64,000 nucleotides of DNA from Pseudomonas wuhanensis (GTDB lineage: Bacteria > Pseudomonadota > Gammaproteobacteria > Pseudomonadales > Pseudomonadaceae), in NCBI RefSeq assembly GCF_030687395.1, contig NZ_CP117430.1, positions 806,001 through 870,000 of the forward strand, in the 5' to 3' direction. The translations under genes were made by a program, and so were the position numbers. Of this stretch, positions 46,686 through 55,886 are shown one piece after another (position 1 is the stretch's first letter; each line of letters starts with the position of its first letter). Under the pieces are notes generated by a model that did no database searches, was not told the origin of the DNA, and was given only the letters and a program-made list of their open reading frames with translations.

Positions 46686-48020
46686 ATGACTTTCGCCACC
46701 CTTGGCCTGATCGAACCCTTGCTGCGCGCTCTCGAGACGCTCGGCTACCAGACCCCTACGCCGGTGCAGACACAAGCGATTCCGGCGGTGCTGGCCGGTC
46801 GTGACCTGATGGCAGCAGCCCAGACCGGCACCGGCAAGACCGCCGGTTTCGCCTTGCCACTGCTGCAATTGCTGGCCATGGAAGGGCCGAAAGTCAGCGC
46901 CAACTCCGTGCGCGCATTGATCCTGGTGCCGACCCGCGAACTGGCCGAGCAGGTTCACGAAAGCGTGCGTCAGTACGCCGAGAACCTGCCGTTGAGCACG
47001 TATGCGGTGTACGGCGGTGTCAGCATCAACCCGCAAATGATGAAGCTGCGCAAAGGCGTCGACCTGTTGGTGGCGACTCCGGGCCGCTTGCTCGACCTGT
47101 TCCGCCAGAACGCGCTCAAGTTCAACCAGTTGCAAACCCTGGTGCTGGACGAAGCCGATCGCATGCTTGATCTGGGTTTTTCCGAAGAACTGGGGAATAT
47201 CTATAAAGCGCTGCCGAAGAAACGTCAGACGCTGTTGTTCTCCGCGACCTTCTCCGACGCCATCCGCACGCTGGCCGGGCAAATGCTCAACGACCCGCTG
47301 AGCATCGAAGTCAGCCCGCGCAACGTGGCTGCCAACACCGTCAAGCAATGGGTGGTGACGGTAGACAAGAAGCGCAAGTCGGAGCTGTTCGTTCACTTGA
47401 TGCGCAAGGGCAAGTGGAAGCAGGTGCTGGTGTTCGCCAAGACCCGTAATGGCGTAGACGCGTTGGTGGAAAAGCTCCAGGGCCTGGGCATCAATGCCGA
47501 CGGTATCCACGGCGACAAACCTCAGGCGACCCGTCAGCGGGCGCTGGATCGTTTCAAGGCCAGCGAAGTGCAGATTCTTGTGGCCACCGACGTGGCTGCC
47601 CGTGGTCTGGATATCGAAGATTTGCCATTGGTGGTCAATTTCGACCTGCCGATCGTGGCAGAGGACTACATCCACCGCATCGGTCGTACCGGTCGTGCGG
47701 GCGCAACCGGGCAGGCTATTTCGCTGGTGTGCGCCGATGAAGTGAATCAGCTGTCAGCCATCGAGATGTTGACCCGTCAGACGTTGACTCGTCAGATGGA
47801 GCAGGATTTCGAGCCTGAGCACCGCGTGCCGGATACCGATGCCAGCGGTCAGGTGGTCAAGAAGCCGAAAAAACCGAAGAAGCCCAAGACCTCCAGTGGC
47901 GGCAAGCGCAACCTGGGTAAATGGGTCGAGAGCGGGGATGCTTCGGCGCCGGAGCCTTCGATCAAGCCTGTGCGTAAAGTGCCGGTGTTCAATACCGGGC
48001 CGCGTAAGCGTAAGCCTTGA
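46686..48020 (+). CDS. rhlE: DEAD-box ATP-dependent RNA helicase RhlE
   Basis: A 444-residue DEAD-box helicase with Q motif (TPTPVQTQAIP), AQTGTGKT, PTRELAEQV, VLDEADRMLDLGF, SAT, and HRIGRTGRAG, then a short basic tail (KKPKKPKKPKTSSGGKRN). RhlE helps ribosome maturation and RNA turnover with the degradosome. The lysine-rich tail would bind RNA. Pseudomonads often carry several RhlE paralogues, so the exact orthologue is uncertain. A REP doublet follows its stop. Confidence 0.9.
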   Translation: MTFATLGLIEPLLRALETLGYQTPTPVQTQAIPAVLAGRDLMAAAQTGTGKTAGFALPLLQLLAMEGPKVSANSVRALILVPTRELAEQVHESVRQYAENLPLSTYAVYGGVSINPQMMKLRKGVDLLVATPGRLLDLFRQNALKFNQLQTLVLDEADRMLDLGFSEELGNIYKALPKKRQTLLFSATFSDAIRTLAGQMLNDPLSIEVSPRNVAANTVKQWVVTVDKKRKSELFVHLMRKGKWKQVLVFAKTRNGVDALVEKLQGLGINADGIHGDKPQATRQRALDRFKASEVQILVATDVAARGLDIEDLPLVVNFDLPIVAEDYIHRIGRTGRAGATGQAISLVCADEVNQLSAIEMLTRQTLTRQMEQDFEPEHRVPDTDASGQVVKKPKKPKKPKTSSGGKRNLGKWVESGDASAPEPSIKPVRKVPVFNTGPRKRKP

Positions 48021-48045
48021 TTAAACGCTGCGCCGGTTAGACCGT

Positions 48046-48140
48046 CATCGCGGGCAAGCCCGCTCCCACAGGGATCTTCAGTGAACACAGCATTTGTGTA
48101 AAACAGAGATCAAATGTGGGAGCGGGCTTGCCCGCGATGG
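48046..48140. repeat. REP doublet, GGGAGCGGGCTTGCCCGC type, reversed order
   Basis: catcgcgggcaagcccgctc at 48046 and tgtgggagcgggcttgcccg ending near 48140, tails inward, between two convergent genes. Confidence 0.88.
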
Positions 48141-48154
48141 GCGCGACACGGTCT

Positions 48155-49396
48155 TCAGCACTTGCGCTTCAACCACTCCACCATCCCCAACCCAGCCGCT
48201 CGCCCACTGGCGAAACACGCGGTCAGCAGATAGCCGCCGGTCGGCGCTTCCCAATCGAGCATTTCCCCCGCGCAGAACACGCCGGGCAGTTGCTTGAGCA
48301 TCAACCGTTCATCCAACGACTCGAACATCACGCCCCCGGCGCTGCTGATGGCCTCGTCCAATGGCCGGTTTTTTACCAACGTCAGTGGCAATGCCTTGAT
48401 CGCCTTGGCCAGCAATGCCGGATCGGTAAAGTAATTGGCCGGTGTCAGCTCTCGCAGCAACGCCGCTTTCACGCCATCAAGGCCCAGCTGACTGTGCAGG
48501 TGTTTGGACATGGAACGGGAGCCGCGAGGTTTACTCAGCGCAGATTGAATTTTATCCACAGGCTTGCCCGGCAACAGGTCGAGGTGAACAGTTGCCGAAC
48601 CATGTTGATTGATCGCTTCACGGATCGGTGCCGACAGGGCGTAGATCAAACTGCCTTCAATCCCCGTGGCAGTGATCACACACTCCCCGAGTCGTGGCAC
48701 GTCGTCATTAAGGCCAATGGCGATGTTTTTCAGCGGGCTGCCGGCGAATTTGCTGACCATCAATTCGCTCCAGGCCTGCACTTCGAAACCGCAATTGCTC
48801 GGTTGCAACGGCGCCAGTTCTACACCGCGCTGTTCCAGCGCCAGCATCCAGGCACCGTCCGAACCGAGACGCGACCAACTACCGCCGCCGAGGGCCAACA
48901 GGGTCGCGTCGGGTTGAACGGTTTTTTCGCCTTCGGGGCTGTCGACGCGCAAGTCGCCGTTGTGATCCCAGCCGAGCCAGCGATGACGGGTGTGGATAAC
49001 TACACCCGCATCGCGCAGGCGTTTGAGCCAGGCGCGCAACAGGGGCGCGGCTTTCATGTCTGTGGGAAACACCCGGCCGGAGCTGCCGACGAAGGTTTCG
49101 ATGCCCAGGTCATGAATCCATTGGCACAAGGCGTTGGCACCGAAGGACCGTAACAGCGGCGCAATCTGCGGTGCCCGTTCGGCATAGCGCGAGAGAAACG
49201 CCGGGTAGGCCTCGGAGTGGGTGATGTTCATGCCGCCGACCCCGGCGAGGAGGAACTTTCGCCCCACTGAAGGCATGCCGTCGTACAGGTCGACCTTGAT
49301 CCCGGCCTGGCTCAGCACTTCAGCCGCCATCAAACCGGCGGGGCCGCCGCCAATGATGGCGACTTGAGGGGGGAGGGAAGTGGAGGGCTGGGTCAT
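48155..49396 (-). CDS. BaiN/HI0933-like FAD-dependent oxidoreductase (TIGR03862 type)
   Basis: A 413-residue flavoprotein. The N-terminal Rossmann motif is IIGGGPAGLMAAEVLSQAG with the acidic residue LYDGMP, followed by the family signature GRKFLLAGVGGMNITHSE and the C-terminal GVFCAGEMLDWEAPTGGYLLT. These HI0933-type proteins are predicted NAD(P)/FAD oxidoreductases without firmly assigned substrates. Convergent on rhlE across a REP doublet. Confidence 0.88.
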   Translation of the reverse strand: MTQPSTSLPPQVAIIGGGPAGLMAAEVLSQAGIKVDLYDGMPSVGRKFLLAGVGGMNITHSEAYPAFLSRYAERAPQIAPLLRSFGANALCQWIHDLGIETFVGSSGRVFPTDMKAAPLLRAWLKRLRDAGVVIHTRHRWLGWDHNGDLRVDSPEGEKTVQPDATLLALGGGSWSRLGSDGAWMLALEQRGVELAPLQPSNCGFEVQAWSELMVSKFAGSPLKNIAIGLNDDVPRLGECVITATGIEGSLIYALSAPIREAINQHGSATVHLDLLPGKPVDKIQSALSKPRGSRSMSKHLHSQLGLDGVKAALLRELTPANYFTDPALLAKAIKALPLTLVKNRPLDEAISSAGGVMFESLDERLMLKQLPGVFCAGEMLDWEAPTGGYLLTACFASGRAAGLGMVEWLKRKC

Positions 49397-49450
49397 GGTG
49401 AGAGCTGCGGTTTGGCGGGATAGCCGCGCATTCTAGCAGTACACGATAAC

Positions 49451-49540
49451 TGTGGGAGCGGGCTTGCCCGCGATAGCGGACTGTCAGGCAACAACGATGT
49501 TGAATGTGCCGGCTTCATCGCGGGCAAGCCCCCACACAGG
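49451..49540. repeat. REP doublet, GGGAGCGGGCTTGCCCGC type (one arm degenerate)
   Basis: tgtgggagcgggcttgcccg at 49451 and catcgcgggcaagccccc with a decayed outer end (CCCACACAGG) finishing near 49540. It lies in the 278-bp gap upstream of the flavoprotein gene. Confidence 0.82.
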
Positions 49541-49674
49541 GAACATTGGTGTGTTCAAGGGCTGATCAAAAAACAACCACTCCGTTGCACGCTATAGGCA
49601 GCATGGCCTGCAGACCCTTTCACTCAGGTTATCCACAGGCGGTTCCACAGGCATTGTGGGTAAAGACTCACACA

Positions 49675-50595
49675 TCAATGACAACCTGATGACTGCCAGA
49701 CCCGTTGGGCGCTGTGATGGAGAATTCCATGGCGGCGTGCCAGGGCCTTGCGGTCTTTGCTGTAGCCGCCGCCGATCACGCCGACCACCGGAATATCCCG
49801 GCCCAGGCAATGGCGCATCACGCTTTCATCGCGAGCGGCAACGCCTTCGTCTGTCAGCTTCAGATAACCCAGGGCGTCATCCTTATGCACATCGACGCCG
49901 GCGTCGTACAGCACCAGATCCGGTTGGTAGAGCGGCAGCAAATAGTTGAGTGCGTCGTCCACCACCTTCAGGTAATCGGCATCGCCCATGCCCATCGGCA
50001 ATGGAATGTCCCAGTCACTTTCGGCTTTGCGTGCAGGAAAATTCTTTTCGCAGTGCAGGGAAACGGTCACTGCCTCCGGGGTGTTGTGCAGAATCCGTGC
50101 AGTCCCGTCGCCCTGATGCACATCGCAGTCGAAGATCAGCACCCGATTCACCCGGCCACTTTCCAGCAGGTAATGGCTGATCACCGCCAGGTCATTGAAG
50201 ATGCAGAAGCCGGCGGGATGATCGTAGTGCGCGTGGTGCGTGCCGCCGGCCAGGTGACAAGCCAAGCCATGCTCCAGCGCCTGTTCGGCCGCCAACAGAG
50301 AACCGCCGACCGCTCGCACCGTGCGCCGGGCCAGTGCTTCGCTCCAGGGTAGGCCGAGGCGTCGCTGGTCTTCGCGGGACAATTCACCGTCCATGTAGCG
50401 TTCGATATACGCAGGGTCATGGGCGAGGGCGAGAATCTCTGGCGGGCATAGATCCGGACGCAGCAGATCGGTGTCGCGGGTCAGGCCACTGTCCACCAAG
50501 TGATCGCGCAGCAGGCGAAACTTGTCCATGGGGAAGCGGTGATCCGCCGGGAACTCGGGACTGTAGTCTTCGTGGTAGATCAATGGCAGGGGCAT
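49675..50595 (-). CDS. Histone deacetylase superfamily (acetoin utilisation-like) hydrolase
   Basis: A 306-residue arginase/deacetylase-fold enzyme. The zinc site and charge relay are visible: GGTHHAHYDHPAGFCIFND (two His, about 135-153), FDCDVHQGDGTA (Asp/His ligands), and YDAGVDVHKDDALG (Asp ligand). Bacterial members act on acetyl-lysine, acetylpolyamines or acetoin-related compounds. The substrate cannot be told here. Divergent from the GNAT acetyltransferase gene (85-bp gap), an acetylase/deacetylase pairing worth testing. Confidence 0.88.
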   Translation of the reverse strand: MPLPLIYHEDYSPEFPADHRFPMDKFRLLRDHLVDSGLTRDTDLLRPDLCPPEILALAHDPAYIERYMDGELSREDQRRLGLPWSEALARRTVRAVGGSLLAAEQALEHGLACHLAGGTHHAHYDHPAGFCIFNDLAVISHYLLESGRVNRVLIFDCDVHQGDGTARILHNTPEAVTVSLHCEKNFPARKAESDWDIPLPMGMGDADYLKVVDDALNYLLPLYQPDLVLYDAGVDVHKDDALGYLKLTDEGVAARDESVMRHCLGRDIPVVGVIGGGYSKDRKALARRHGILHHSAQRVWQSSGCH

Positions 50596-50680
50596 GGCTG
50601 ATTTATACAGGAAGGCATGTAGGAATGAGTGAAGGATCCTACCAGCGATGTAGACTTGCGGGATGGGAAAGGGGGACGAG

Positions 50681-51250
50681 ATGGAGCCGATACTGGAACT
50701 CGAAAGCGCACGACTGTTGTTGCGGCAGTGGCGTGATGAGGATTTGCCGGCGTTTGCGGCGATGTGCGCCGATCCACAGGTGATGCGTTATTTTCCGGCG
50801 CCCTTGAGTCGGCTGGAAAGTGCCTCGCTGATCGGGCGGGTTCGCGGGCACTTTGCCGAGCATGGTTTCGGCCTCTGGGCGCTGGAGCGCAAGGACACCG
50901 GCGCGTTCATCGGGTTTACCGGGCTCGGTGTGGTCGGCTTCAACGCGCCCTTCACGCCGGCCATCGAAATCGGCTGGCGCCTGGCGCGCGAGCACTGGGG
51001 GCTGGGTTATGCCAGCGAAGCGGCGTGGACCGCTCTGCGCTGCGGGTTCGACCGATTGGCGCTGCAAGAGGTCGTCGCATTCACCACCAAGACCAATCTG
51101 CCATCCGAGAAAGTCATGCAAGCGATCGGCATGCACCATGCCCCCGCCGATGACTTCGAGCACCCGCGGCTTGCAGCCGATCATCCGCTGCGCCCGCATG
51201 TGTTGTACCGCATCACCCGTGAGCAATGGCTGCAAACCTTGCATGGATAA
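50681..51250 (+). CDS. GNAT family N-acetyltransferase (RimJ/RimL-like)
   Basis: A 189-residue Acetyltransf_3-type GNAT. It starts LESARLLLRQWRDEDLPAF, has EIGWRLAREHWGLGYASEA (acetyl-CoA pyrophosphate loop, about 90-108), and VVAFTTKTNLPSEKVMQAIGM. Related enzymes acetylate ribosomal protein N-termini or small amines. ATG at 50681 has AAAGGGGGA upstream; an in-frame ATG at 50663 lies before that site. Confidence 0.85.
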   Translation: MEPILELESARLLLRQWRDEDLPAFAAMCADPQVMRYFPAPLSRLESASLIGRVRGHFAEHGFGLWALERKDTGAFIGFTGLGVVGFNAPFTPAIEIGWRLAREHWGLGYASEAAWTALRCGFDRLALQEVVAFTTKTNLPSEKVMQAIGMHHAPADDFEHPRLAADHPLRPHVLYRITREQWLQTLHG

Positions 51251-51356
51251 GCAGGCGCGGACGTTTACAATGGCCCTCATGTTGAACCGGGCCATAAACT
51301 GAATCGACCGCCGCAGCCAAGACTGCGCGGCATTGCGTTGTGTGAGGAGAGTCTGA

Positions 51357-52226
51357 ATGAGCCAAGTGTTGGAAGATCTGGTAGACCTGCTGACCCTGGA
51401 ACCGATTGAAGAAAACCTGTTCCGTGGCCGCAGCCAGGACCTGGGGTTTCGTCAGTTGTTCGGCGGCCAGGTACTCGGCCAGTCCCTGTCGGCGGCCAGT
51501 CAGACAGTTGAGCCGGCGCGCCATGTGCATTCGATGCACGGTTATTTCCTGCGCCCGGGCGATGCCAAATTGCCGGTGGTGTATCAGGTCGATCGGGTGC
51601 GCGATGGCGGCAGTTTCAGTACGCGCCGGGTGACGGCGATCCAGAAGGGCAATCCGATTTTCACCTGCAGCGCCTCGTTCCAGTACGACGAAGAAGGCTT
51701 TCAGCATCAGACTGAGATGCCGCAAGTGGTCGGCCCGGAAAACCTGCCGTCGGAGCTGGAACTCACCCAGCGGCAAGCGCACCTGATCCCTGAGCACATG
51801 CGCGAAAAGCTGCTGTGCCCGAAACCGATCGAAGTCCGGCCGGTGACCGAAAAAGACCCCTACAACCCGCAGCCTGCCGATCCCGTCAAATACGTCTGGT
51901 TCCGCGCCGACGGTGCCTTGGCTGACACCCCGGCGCTGCACAAATACCTGCTGGCCTACGCGTCGGACTTCGGTCTGCTGACCACCTCGATGCTGCCCCA
52001 CGGCAAATCGGTCTGGCAGAAAGACATGCAGGTCGCCAGCCTTGATCACGCCTTGTGGTTCCATGCCGACCTGCGCGCCGATGACTGGTTGCTGTACGCC
52101 ATGGACAGCCCATGGGCCGGCAATTCGCGCGGATTCTCTCGCGGCAGCGTGTTCAACCGTGCCGGGCAACTGGTGGCTTCGGTCACTCAGGAAGGCCTGA
52201 TTCGCCATCGCAAGGATTGGGCATGA
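51357..52226 (+). CDS. tesB: Acyl-CoA thioesterase II
   Basis: A 289-residue double hot-dog thioesterase hydrolysing medium/long acyl-CoA. Family features: FRGRSQDLGFRQLFGGQVLGQSL near the start (seen as two shorter motifs GRSQDLG and FGGQVLGQSL), HSMHGYFLRPGD, RDGGSFSTRRVTA, DHALWFHADLRADDWLLY, and SVTQEGLIR at the end. AGGAGAG lies 6 bp before ATG 51357. The HAD phosphatase gene overlaps its stop by 4 bp. Confidence 0.94.
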   Translation: MSQVLEDLVDLLTLEPIEENLFRGRSQDLGFRQLFGGQVLGQSLSAASQTVEPARHVHSMHGYFLRPGDAKLPVVYQVDRVRDGGSFSTRRVTAIQKGNPIFTCSASFQYDEEGFQHQTEMPQVVGPENLPSELELTQRQAHLIPEHMREKLLCPKPIEVRPVTEKDPYNPQPADPVKYVWFRADGALADTPALHKYLLAYASDFGLLTTSMLPHGKSVWQKDMQVASLDHALWFHADLRADDWLLYAMDSPWAGNSRGFSRGSVFNRAGQLVASVTQEGLIRHRKDWA

Positions 52227-52816
52227 GCCTGGCCGAGGTGCGGCACTGGGTGTTCGACATGGACGGCACCCTGACGGTGGCGGTGCATGACTTCGCGGCG
52301 ATTCGCGTGGCGTTGGCGATTCCCGCCGAAGACGACATCCTCACCCACCTTGCGGCGTTGCCGGCTGATGAAGCGGCGGCCAAACACGCGTGGCTGCTGG
52401 AGCACGAGCGGGATCTGGCGTTGGGTTCGAAGCCGGCGCCGGGCGCGGTGGAACTGGTGCGTGAGTTGGCCGGACGCGGTTATCGTCTGGGCATTCTCAC
52501 GCGCAATGCTCGCGAACTGGCGCATGTCACGCTGGAGGCGATTGGCCTGGCTGACTGCTTTGCGGTGGAGGATGTACTGGGCCGTGATGAAGCACCGCCC
52601 AAGCCGCATCCTGGCGGTTTGCTGAAACTGGCCGAAGCCTGGAAAGTGCCGGCGAGCGAAATGGTGATGGTTGGTGATTACCGCTTTGATCTGGATTGCG
52701 GGCGGGCGGCGGGGACGCGGACGGTGCTGGTGAATCTGCCGGATAATCCGTGGCCGGAATTGACTGATTGGCATGCTGCCGATTGCTTGGCGTTGCGGCA
52801 GATGCTGTCGGCTTGA
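52223..52816 (+). CDS. HAD-superfamily hydrolase (phosphoglycolate phosphatase-like)
   Basis: A 197-residue HAD hydrolase. Motif I is FDMDGTLT (nucleophile Asp near 12), motif II LTRNARE, motif III lysine in PPKPHPGGLL, and motif IV VGDYRFDLDCGRAAG. A helical cap lies between motifs I and II. The substrate is unknown; likely a small phosphate ester. ATG overlaps the tesB stop (ATGA), so translation is coupled. Confidence 0.87.
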   Translation: MSLAEVRHWVFDMDGTLTVAVHDFAAIRVALAIPAEDDILTHLAALPADEAAAKHAWLLEHERDLALGSKPAPGAVELVRELAGRGYRLGILTRNARELAHVTLEAIGLADCFAVEDVLGRDEAPPKPHPGGLLKLAEAWKVPASEMVMVGDYRFDLDCGRAAGTRTVLVNLPDNPWPELTDWHAADCLALRQMLSA

Positions 52817-52840
52817 GAGATGGGTCGTCTGGTTAACCGC

Positions 52841-52909
52841 TATCGCGGGCAAGCCCGCTCCCACAAGGATGGTGCATAACCCTGTGGGAGCGGGCTTGCC
52901 CGCGATGGC
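52841..52909. repeat. Compact REP doublet, GGGAGCGGGCTTGCCCGC type, reversed order
   Basis: tatcgcgggcaagcccgctc at 52841 and tgtgggagcgggcttgcccg ending near 52909, only about 70 bp long. It separates two convergent genes. Confidence 0.88.
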
Positions 52910-52932
52910 GTCAGATCAGACACCACAAAAAC

Positions 52933-53892
52933 TCACTGGCCAAACAACGCCTTCTGCCCCTCGGGCGACGTAAACATCCCATCCTCATTGTGGCCAACCC
53001 CGGGCACTTCGATCAGTTGCTGGCTCAACCCTTGAGAATGGCGCCGCTTCAGATAATTGAAATAGTGGCGCCCACGAATCAGTCGAGACGCACCCTGGGC
53101 TTTGGCCTCACAACTCTTATCCAGCGCCGGATGATTCGGGTCGATGTCCTGCTGCCCGAGTAAATAAACGATGTCACGTTTGACGTAGTTTTCTTCGAGT
53201 TGCGCAGGTGTTTGCCCATTGGCATAGGCGGGCAGATCCGTCAGCCCATATTTCCAGCGATTGAAATTCGGGCACCCAGCGTGACTGAACGCCACCGGTC
53301 GTTGCTCATTGAAGTAGGCATACGACGAAGAGTTGGCGATCACATAGCGCACTTTCACGCCCTCCGCCTCGAGGGCTGGCTGAGGGTGGCCCAGTAGGGC
53401 ATAACGCTGAACCACCTGAGCGCCGCCGGAGTGACCGGCGATGACGATTTGCTTCACGTCCGGAAACTGTCGTCGATCACCCAGTCGAGCGATGATTTCG
53501 TCGAGCGCGGCATAGGAGCTCAGCGTAAACGGCGCGGTGGATAAGCCGCCGGCCATCCAGTCATTGCCTTGCCAGCGTAAAACACTGTCAGACACCTGAT
53601 GGCTCGCAATGTCGGTTTCGTTGAGAAACTGCGGGGCGAGCACCAACGTGTTCGCGCTTTGCCCCGCCTGCTCGGCGGCGTGTTCGGCGCTTTGGCGGTA
53701 GGTTTCGGCATTGCGTAATCGACCATGGACCATGATCAGCACGCGTTCGATTTTCGCCGGCGTCGGGCCAATGCTCACCGCAATTTCCCCGGCGCTCAAC
53801 AGCAAGCGCCCGGAGCTGATCGCCTTGACGCCCTGCTCGGCAGCCTGGGTGCTTGCGCAGGTGATTAACAGAGTCAGCAGCCACTTACGCAT
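52933..53892 (-). CDS. Secreted alpha/beta-hydrolase-like protein
   Basis: A 319-residue protein with a signal peptide (MRKWLLTLLI to STQAAEQ). An alpha/beta-hydrolase fold is supported by VLIMVHGRLRN (oxyanion strand), the nucleophile elbow AGHSGGAQV (Ser about 160), and PGVGHNEDGMF with a C-terminal His. No exact family is recognised; an esterase or lipase-like role in the periplasm is inferred. ATG at 53892 shares one base with the stop of the metallopeptidase gene upstream, so they are co-translated. Confidence 0.8.
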   Translation of the reverse strand: MRKWLLTLLITCASTQAAEQGVKAISSGRLLLSAGEIAVSIGPTPAKIERVLIMVHGRLRNAETYRQSAEHAAEQAGQSANTLVLAPQFLNETDIASHQVSDSVLRWQGNDWMAGGLSTAPFTLSSYAALDEIIARLGDRRQFPDVKQIVIAGHSGGAQVVQRYALLGHPQPALEAEGVKVRYVIANSSSYAYFNEQRPVAFSHAGCPNFNRWKYGLTDLPAYANGQTPAQLEENYVKRDIVYLLGQQDIDPNHPALDKSCEAKAQGASRLIRGRHYFNYLKRRHSQGLSQQLIEVPGVGHNEDGMFTSPEGQKALFGQ

Positions 53893-54785
53893 CACAGATT
53901 CTTCGCGGCAAAGGTATCGCACTGGCCAACCTGGCCTTGTGCGAATCCGGCCTTGAACCAGCGCACTCGCTGGGCCGAAGTGCCGTGAGTGAAGGAGTCC
54001 GGCACCACGCGGCCCTGACCTTGCTGTTGCAAGCGGTCGTCGCCGATGGCGTTGGCGGCGTTCAAGGCTTCTTCGATGTCACCGGGCTCCAGCCAGTTCA
54101 GACGTTTTTGCGCATGGTTGGCCCAGACCCCGGCCAGGCAATCGGCCTGCAGTTCCTGACGCACCAGCAAACCATTGTCGCCTTCCATCTGCCGGCCCTG
54201 CTGGCGAGCGGCCTGAATTTTCGCTGAAACGCCGAGCAAGGTCTGCACGTGGTGTCCGACCTCGTGAGCGATCACGTAGGCTTGGGCGAAGTCGCCCGCG
54301 GCGGAAAAGCGTTGGGACATCTCCTGAAAGAAACTCGTATCGAGATAGACCTTCTGGTCAGCCGGGCAATAGAAGGGACCGGTTGCCGAAGACGCCAGGC
54401 CGCAGGCCGAGTTGACGCGGTTGCTGAACAGCACCAGGGTCGGGTCTTTATATTGCCGATCGGCCTGCTGGAAAATCTGGCGCCAGGTGTCTTCGGTATC
54501 GCCGAGGATCGAGCGCACGAACTCGGCCCCTTCATCATTGGCCGGTGGCGCCTTGCGGGTTTGGGTGGGGGCCGGGGCCGATTGCTCGCTCATCTGCCCG
54601 GTCAGTTGGCCGAGAATCTGCATCGGGTCCTGGCCGGTGATCCAGCCGATCCCGACGATCAACAGGATCGCCGTCAGGCTCAGGCCCTTGCCTCCACCGA
54701 AACGCATCCCACCGCCCCCACCACCGACATCATCACCACGGGCATCGACCACGTTGTCGCTGCGTCGGCCTTTTTTCCAAAGCAT
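53892..54785 (-). CDS. YpfJ-family neutral zinc metallopeptidase
   Basis: A 297-residue zinc-peptidase-like protein. The N-terminus has a glycine-rich stretch (GGGGGGMRFGGGKG), one membrane span (about 34-50), then a periplasmic domain with HEVGHH (about 172-177) and the third ligand region QELQADCLAGVWANHA. The family is widespread, but substrates are unknown. It overlaps the hydrolase gene downstream by 3 bp (ATGA). Confidence 0.9.
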   Translation of the reverse strand: MLWKKGRRSDNVVDARGDDVGGGGGGMRFGGGKGLSLTAILLIVGIGWITGQDPMQILGQLTGQMSEQSAPAPTQTRKAPPANDEGAEFVRSILGDTEDTWRQIFQQADRQYKDPTLVLFSNRVNSACGLASSATGPFYCPADQKVYLDTSFFQEMSQRFSAAGDFAQAYVIAHEVGHHVQTLLGVSAKIQAARQQGRQMEGDNGLLVRQELQADCLAGVWANHAQKRLNWLEPGDIEEALNAANAIGDDRLQQQGQGRVVPDSFTHGTSAQRVRWFKAGFAQGQVGQCDTFAAKNL

Positions 54786-54961
54786 GGGGGATCCTCTTTT
54801 TTACCTGATGAAGGCGCATGGTGATGAGTGTTGCCGGTGAGTAGGTATGGCGCCAGTCCGGTCGTCTGACAGCCCTTGGCGACAGGGGTTCTCCTAAGTG
54901 GCGACATTAGCGGTTTCATGGACGGACGGGCACTGCAGAGCGGTCAAGACAACTGCAGGAC

Positions 54962-55024
54962 AGGTTCCAGATTTTGCTTCCTTCGAGTTGTCTTTTAGAA
55001 TCAGTCAAATTTCGTTTGGAACCT
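54962..55024 (+). promoter_or_regulatory. TGGAACC-type dyad upstream of the IclR gene
   Basis: AGGTTCCA at 54962-54969 and TGGAACCT at 55017-55024 form a perfect 8-bp inverted repeat. The right arm ends 3 bp before the ATG and covers the ribosome binding region. The same core recurs at 55887-55900 before the EamA gene, so an autoregulatory IclR operator is possible. Confidence 0.5.
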
Positions 55025-55027
55025 CCC

Positions 55028-55804
55028 ATGGCAGGCAGTCAGATCGAACGTGTTTTCAGCGTGCTGGAAAGCCTTACCGGTGAACCCCAAGGTTTACCGA
55101 TGCAGACGCTGGCCGAGCAACTGGACATCCCCAAGAGCGCGACCCACCGTCTACTCGCCGAACTGATTCGTTTGGGGTATGTGCGGCAGAACCCGGAAAA
55201 CCTGCGCTATCACTTATCGACCAAACTGGTCGCCATGGGCTTTCGCTACTTGTCCGGCAGTGGTGCGGATATTGTGCAGCCGGTGCTGGATCGGCTGGCC
55301 CGGGAGACCGGCGAGCTGGTGCGTCTGGGGGTGATCGAAGGCGAGCGTCAGACCTGGATCGCCAAATCCCAGGGAGCCCGTTCCGGCCTGCGTTACGACC
55401 CGGACATGGGGCGCGATGCGCCGCTGTTCTATACCGCTTCCGGGCATGCGTGGCTGGCCTGCATGAGCGATGCCGAAGCGTTGTCGCTGGTTGAGCGCCA
55501 GGCGGTCGAGAAGCCCGAGGGCCTGGGGCCCAATGCGCCACGCTCCAACATCGAACTGCTGGAGCGGCTGCGCCTGGCGCGCGAGCAGGGCTATGCCTGG
55601 GTCGAGGAAAGTTCGGCGGTAGGCACGTCGGCGATTGCTGCCGTTATCCGTCATCCATTACAGGGGCGAGTGATCGGCGTGCTCAGCATTGCCGGACCGA
55701 GCGCGCGGATGCCGGGCGCGCGACTGCATGAACTGGCACCGACGTTGTTGGCGTTCGCCCAAGAGCTTTCGGCAGCGAGTCAGGCGTCGGAACTCTTTAG
55801 CTGA
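55028..55804 (+). CDS. IclR family transcriptional regulator
   Basis: A 258-residue IclR regulator with an N-terminal winged helix (VFSVLESLTGEPQGLPMQ, then IPKSATHRLLAEL) and a C-terminal effector domain (about 75-250, with LGVIEGERQTWIAKSQG, APLFYTASGHAWLAC, GTSAIAAVIRHP). IclR proteins commonly control aromatic and short-chain acid catabolism, fitting the quinate/shikimate genes nearby, though its true target is not shown. ATG at 55028 is chosen; upstream ORF residues are not conserved. Confidence 0.88.
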   Translation: MAGSQIERVFSVLESLTGEPQGLPMQTLAEQLDIPKSATHRLLAELIRLGYVRQNPENLRYHLSTKLVAMGFRYLSGSGADIVQPVLDRLARETGELVRLGVIEGERQTWIAKSQGARSGLRYDPDMGRDAPLFYTASGHAWLACMSDAEALSLVERQAVEKPEGLGPNAPRSNIELLERLRLAREQGYAWVEESSAVGTSAIAAVIRHPLQGRVIGVLSIAGPSARMPGARLHELAPTLLAFAQELSAASQASELFS

Positions 55805-55886
55805 TAGCGCTTGCACCCATTGAGTTGGAAGTAATTAAAAACCGTGCGCTGTTCGCACACTTTCAGCCGTTGCGACTATCAGAATC

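Noticed and set aside
46008..47675. A 555-codon minus-strand frame opposite yedA and rhlE
   Set aside because: Antisense shadow of two conserved genes.
49629..49637. TTATCCACA, a perfect DnaA box
   Set aside because: Only one copy in a short gap, with another inside a coding gene (48552-48560); no AT-rich element or box cluster, so not an origin.
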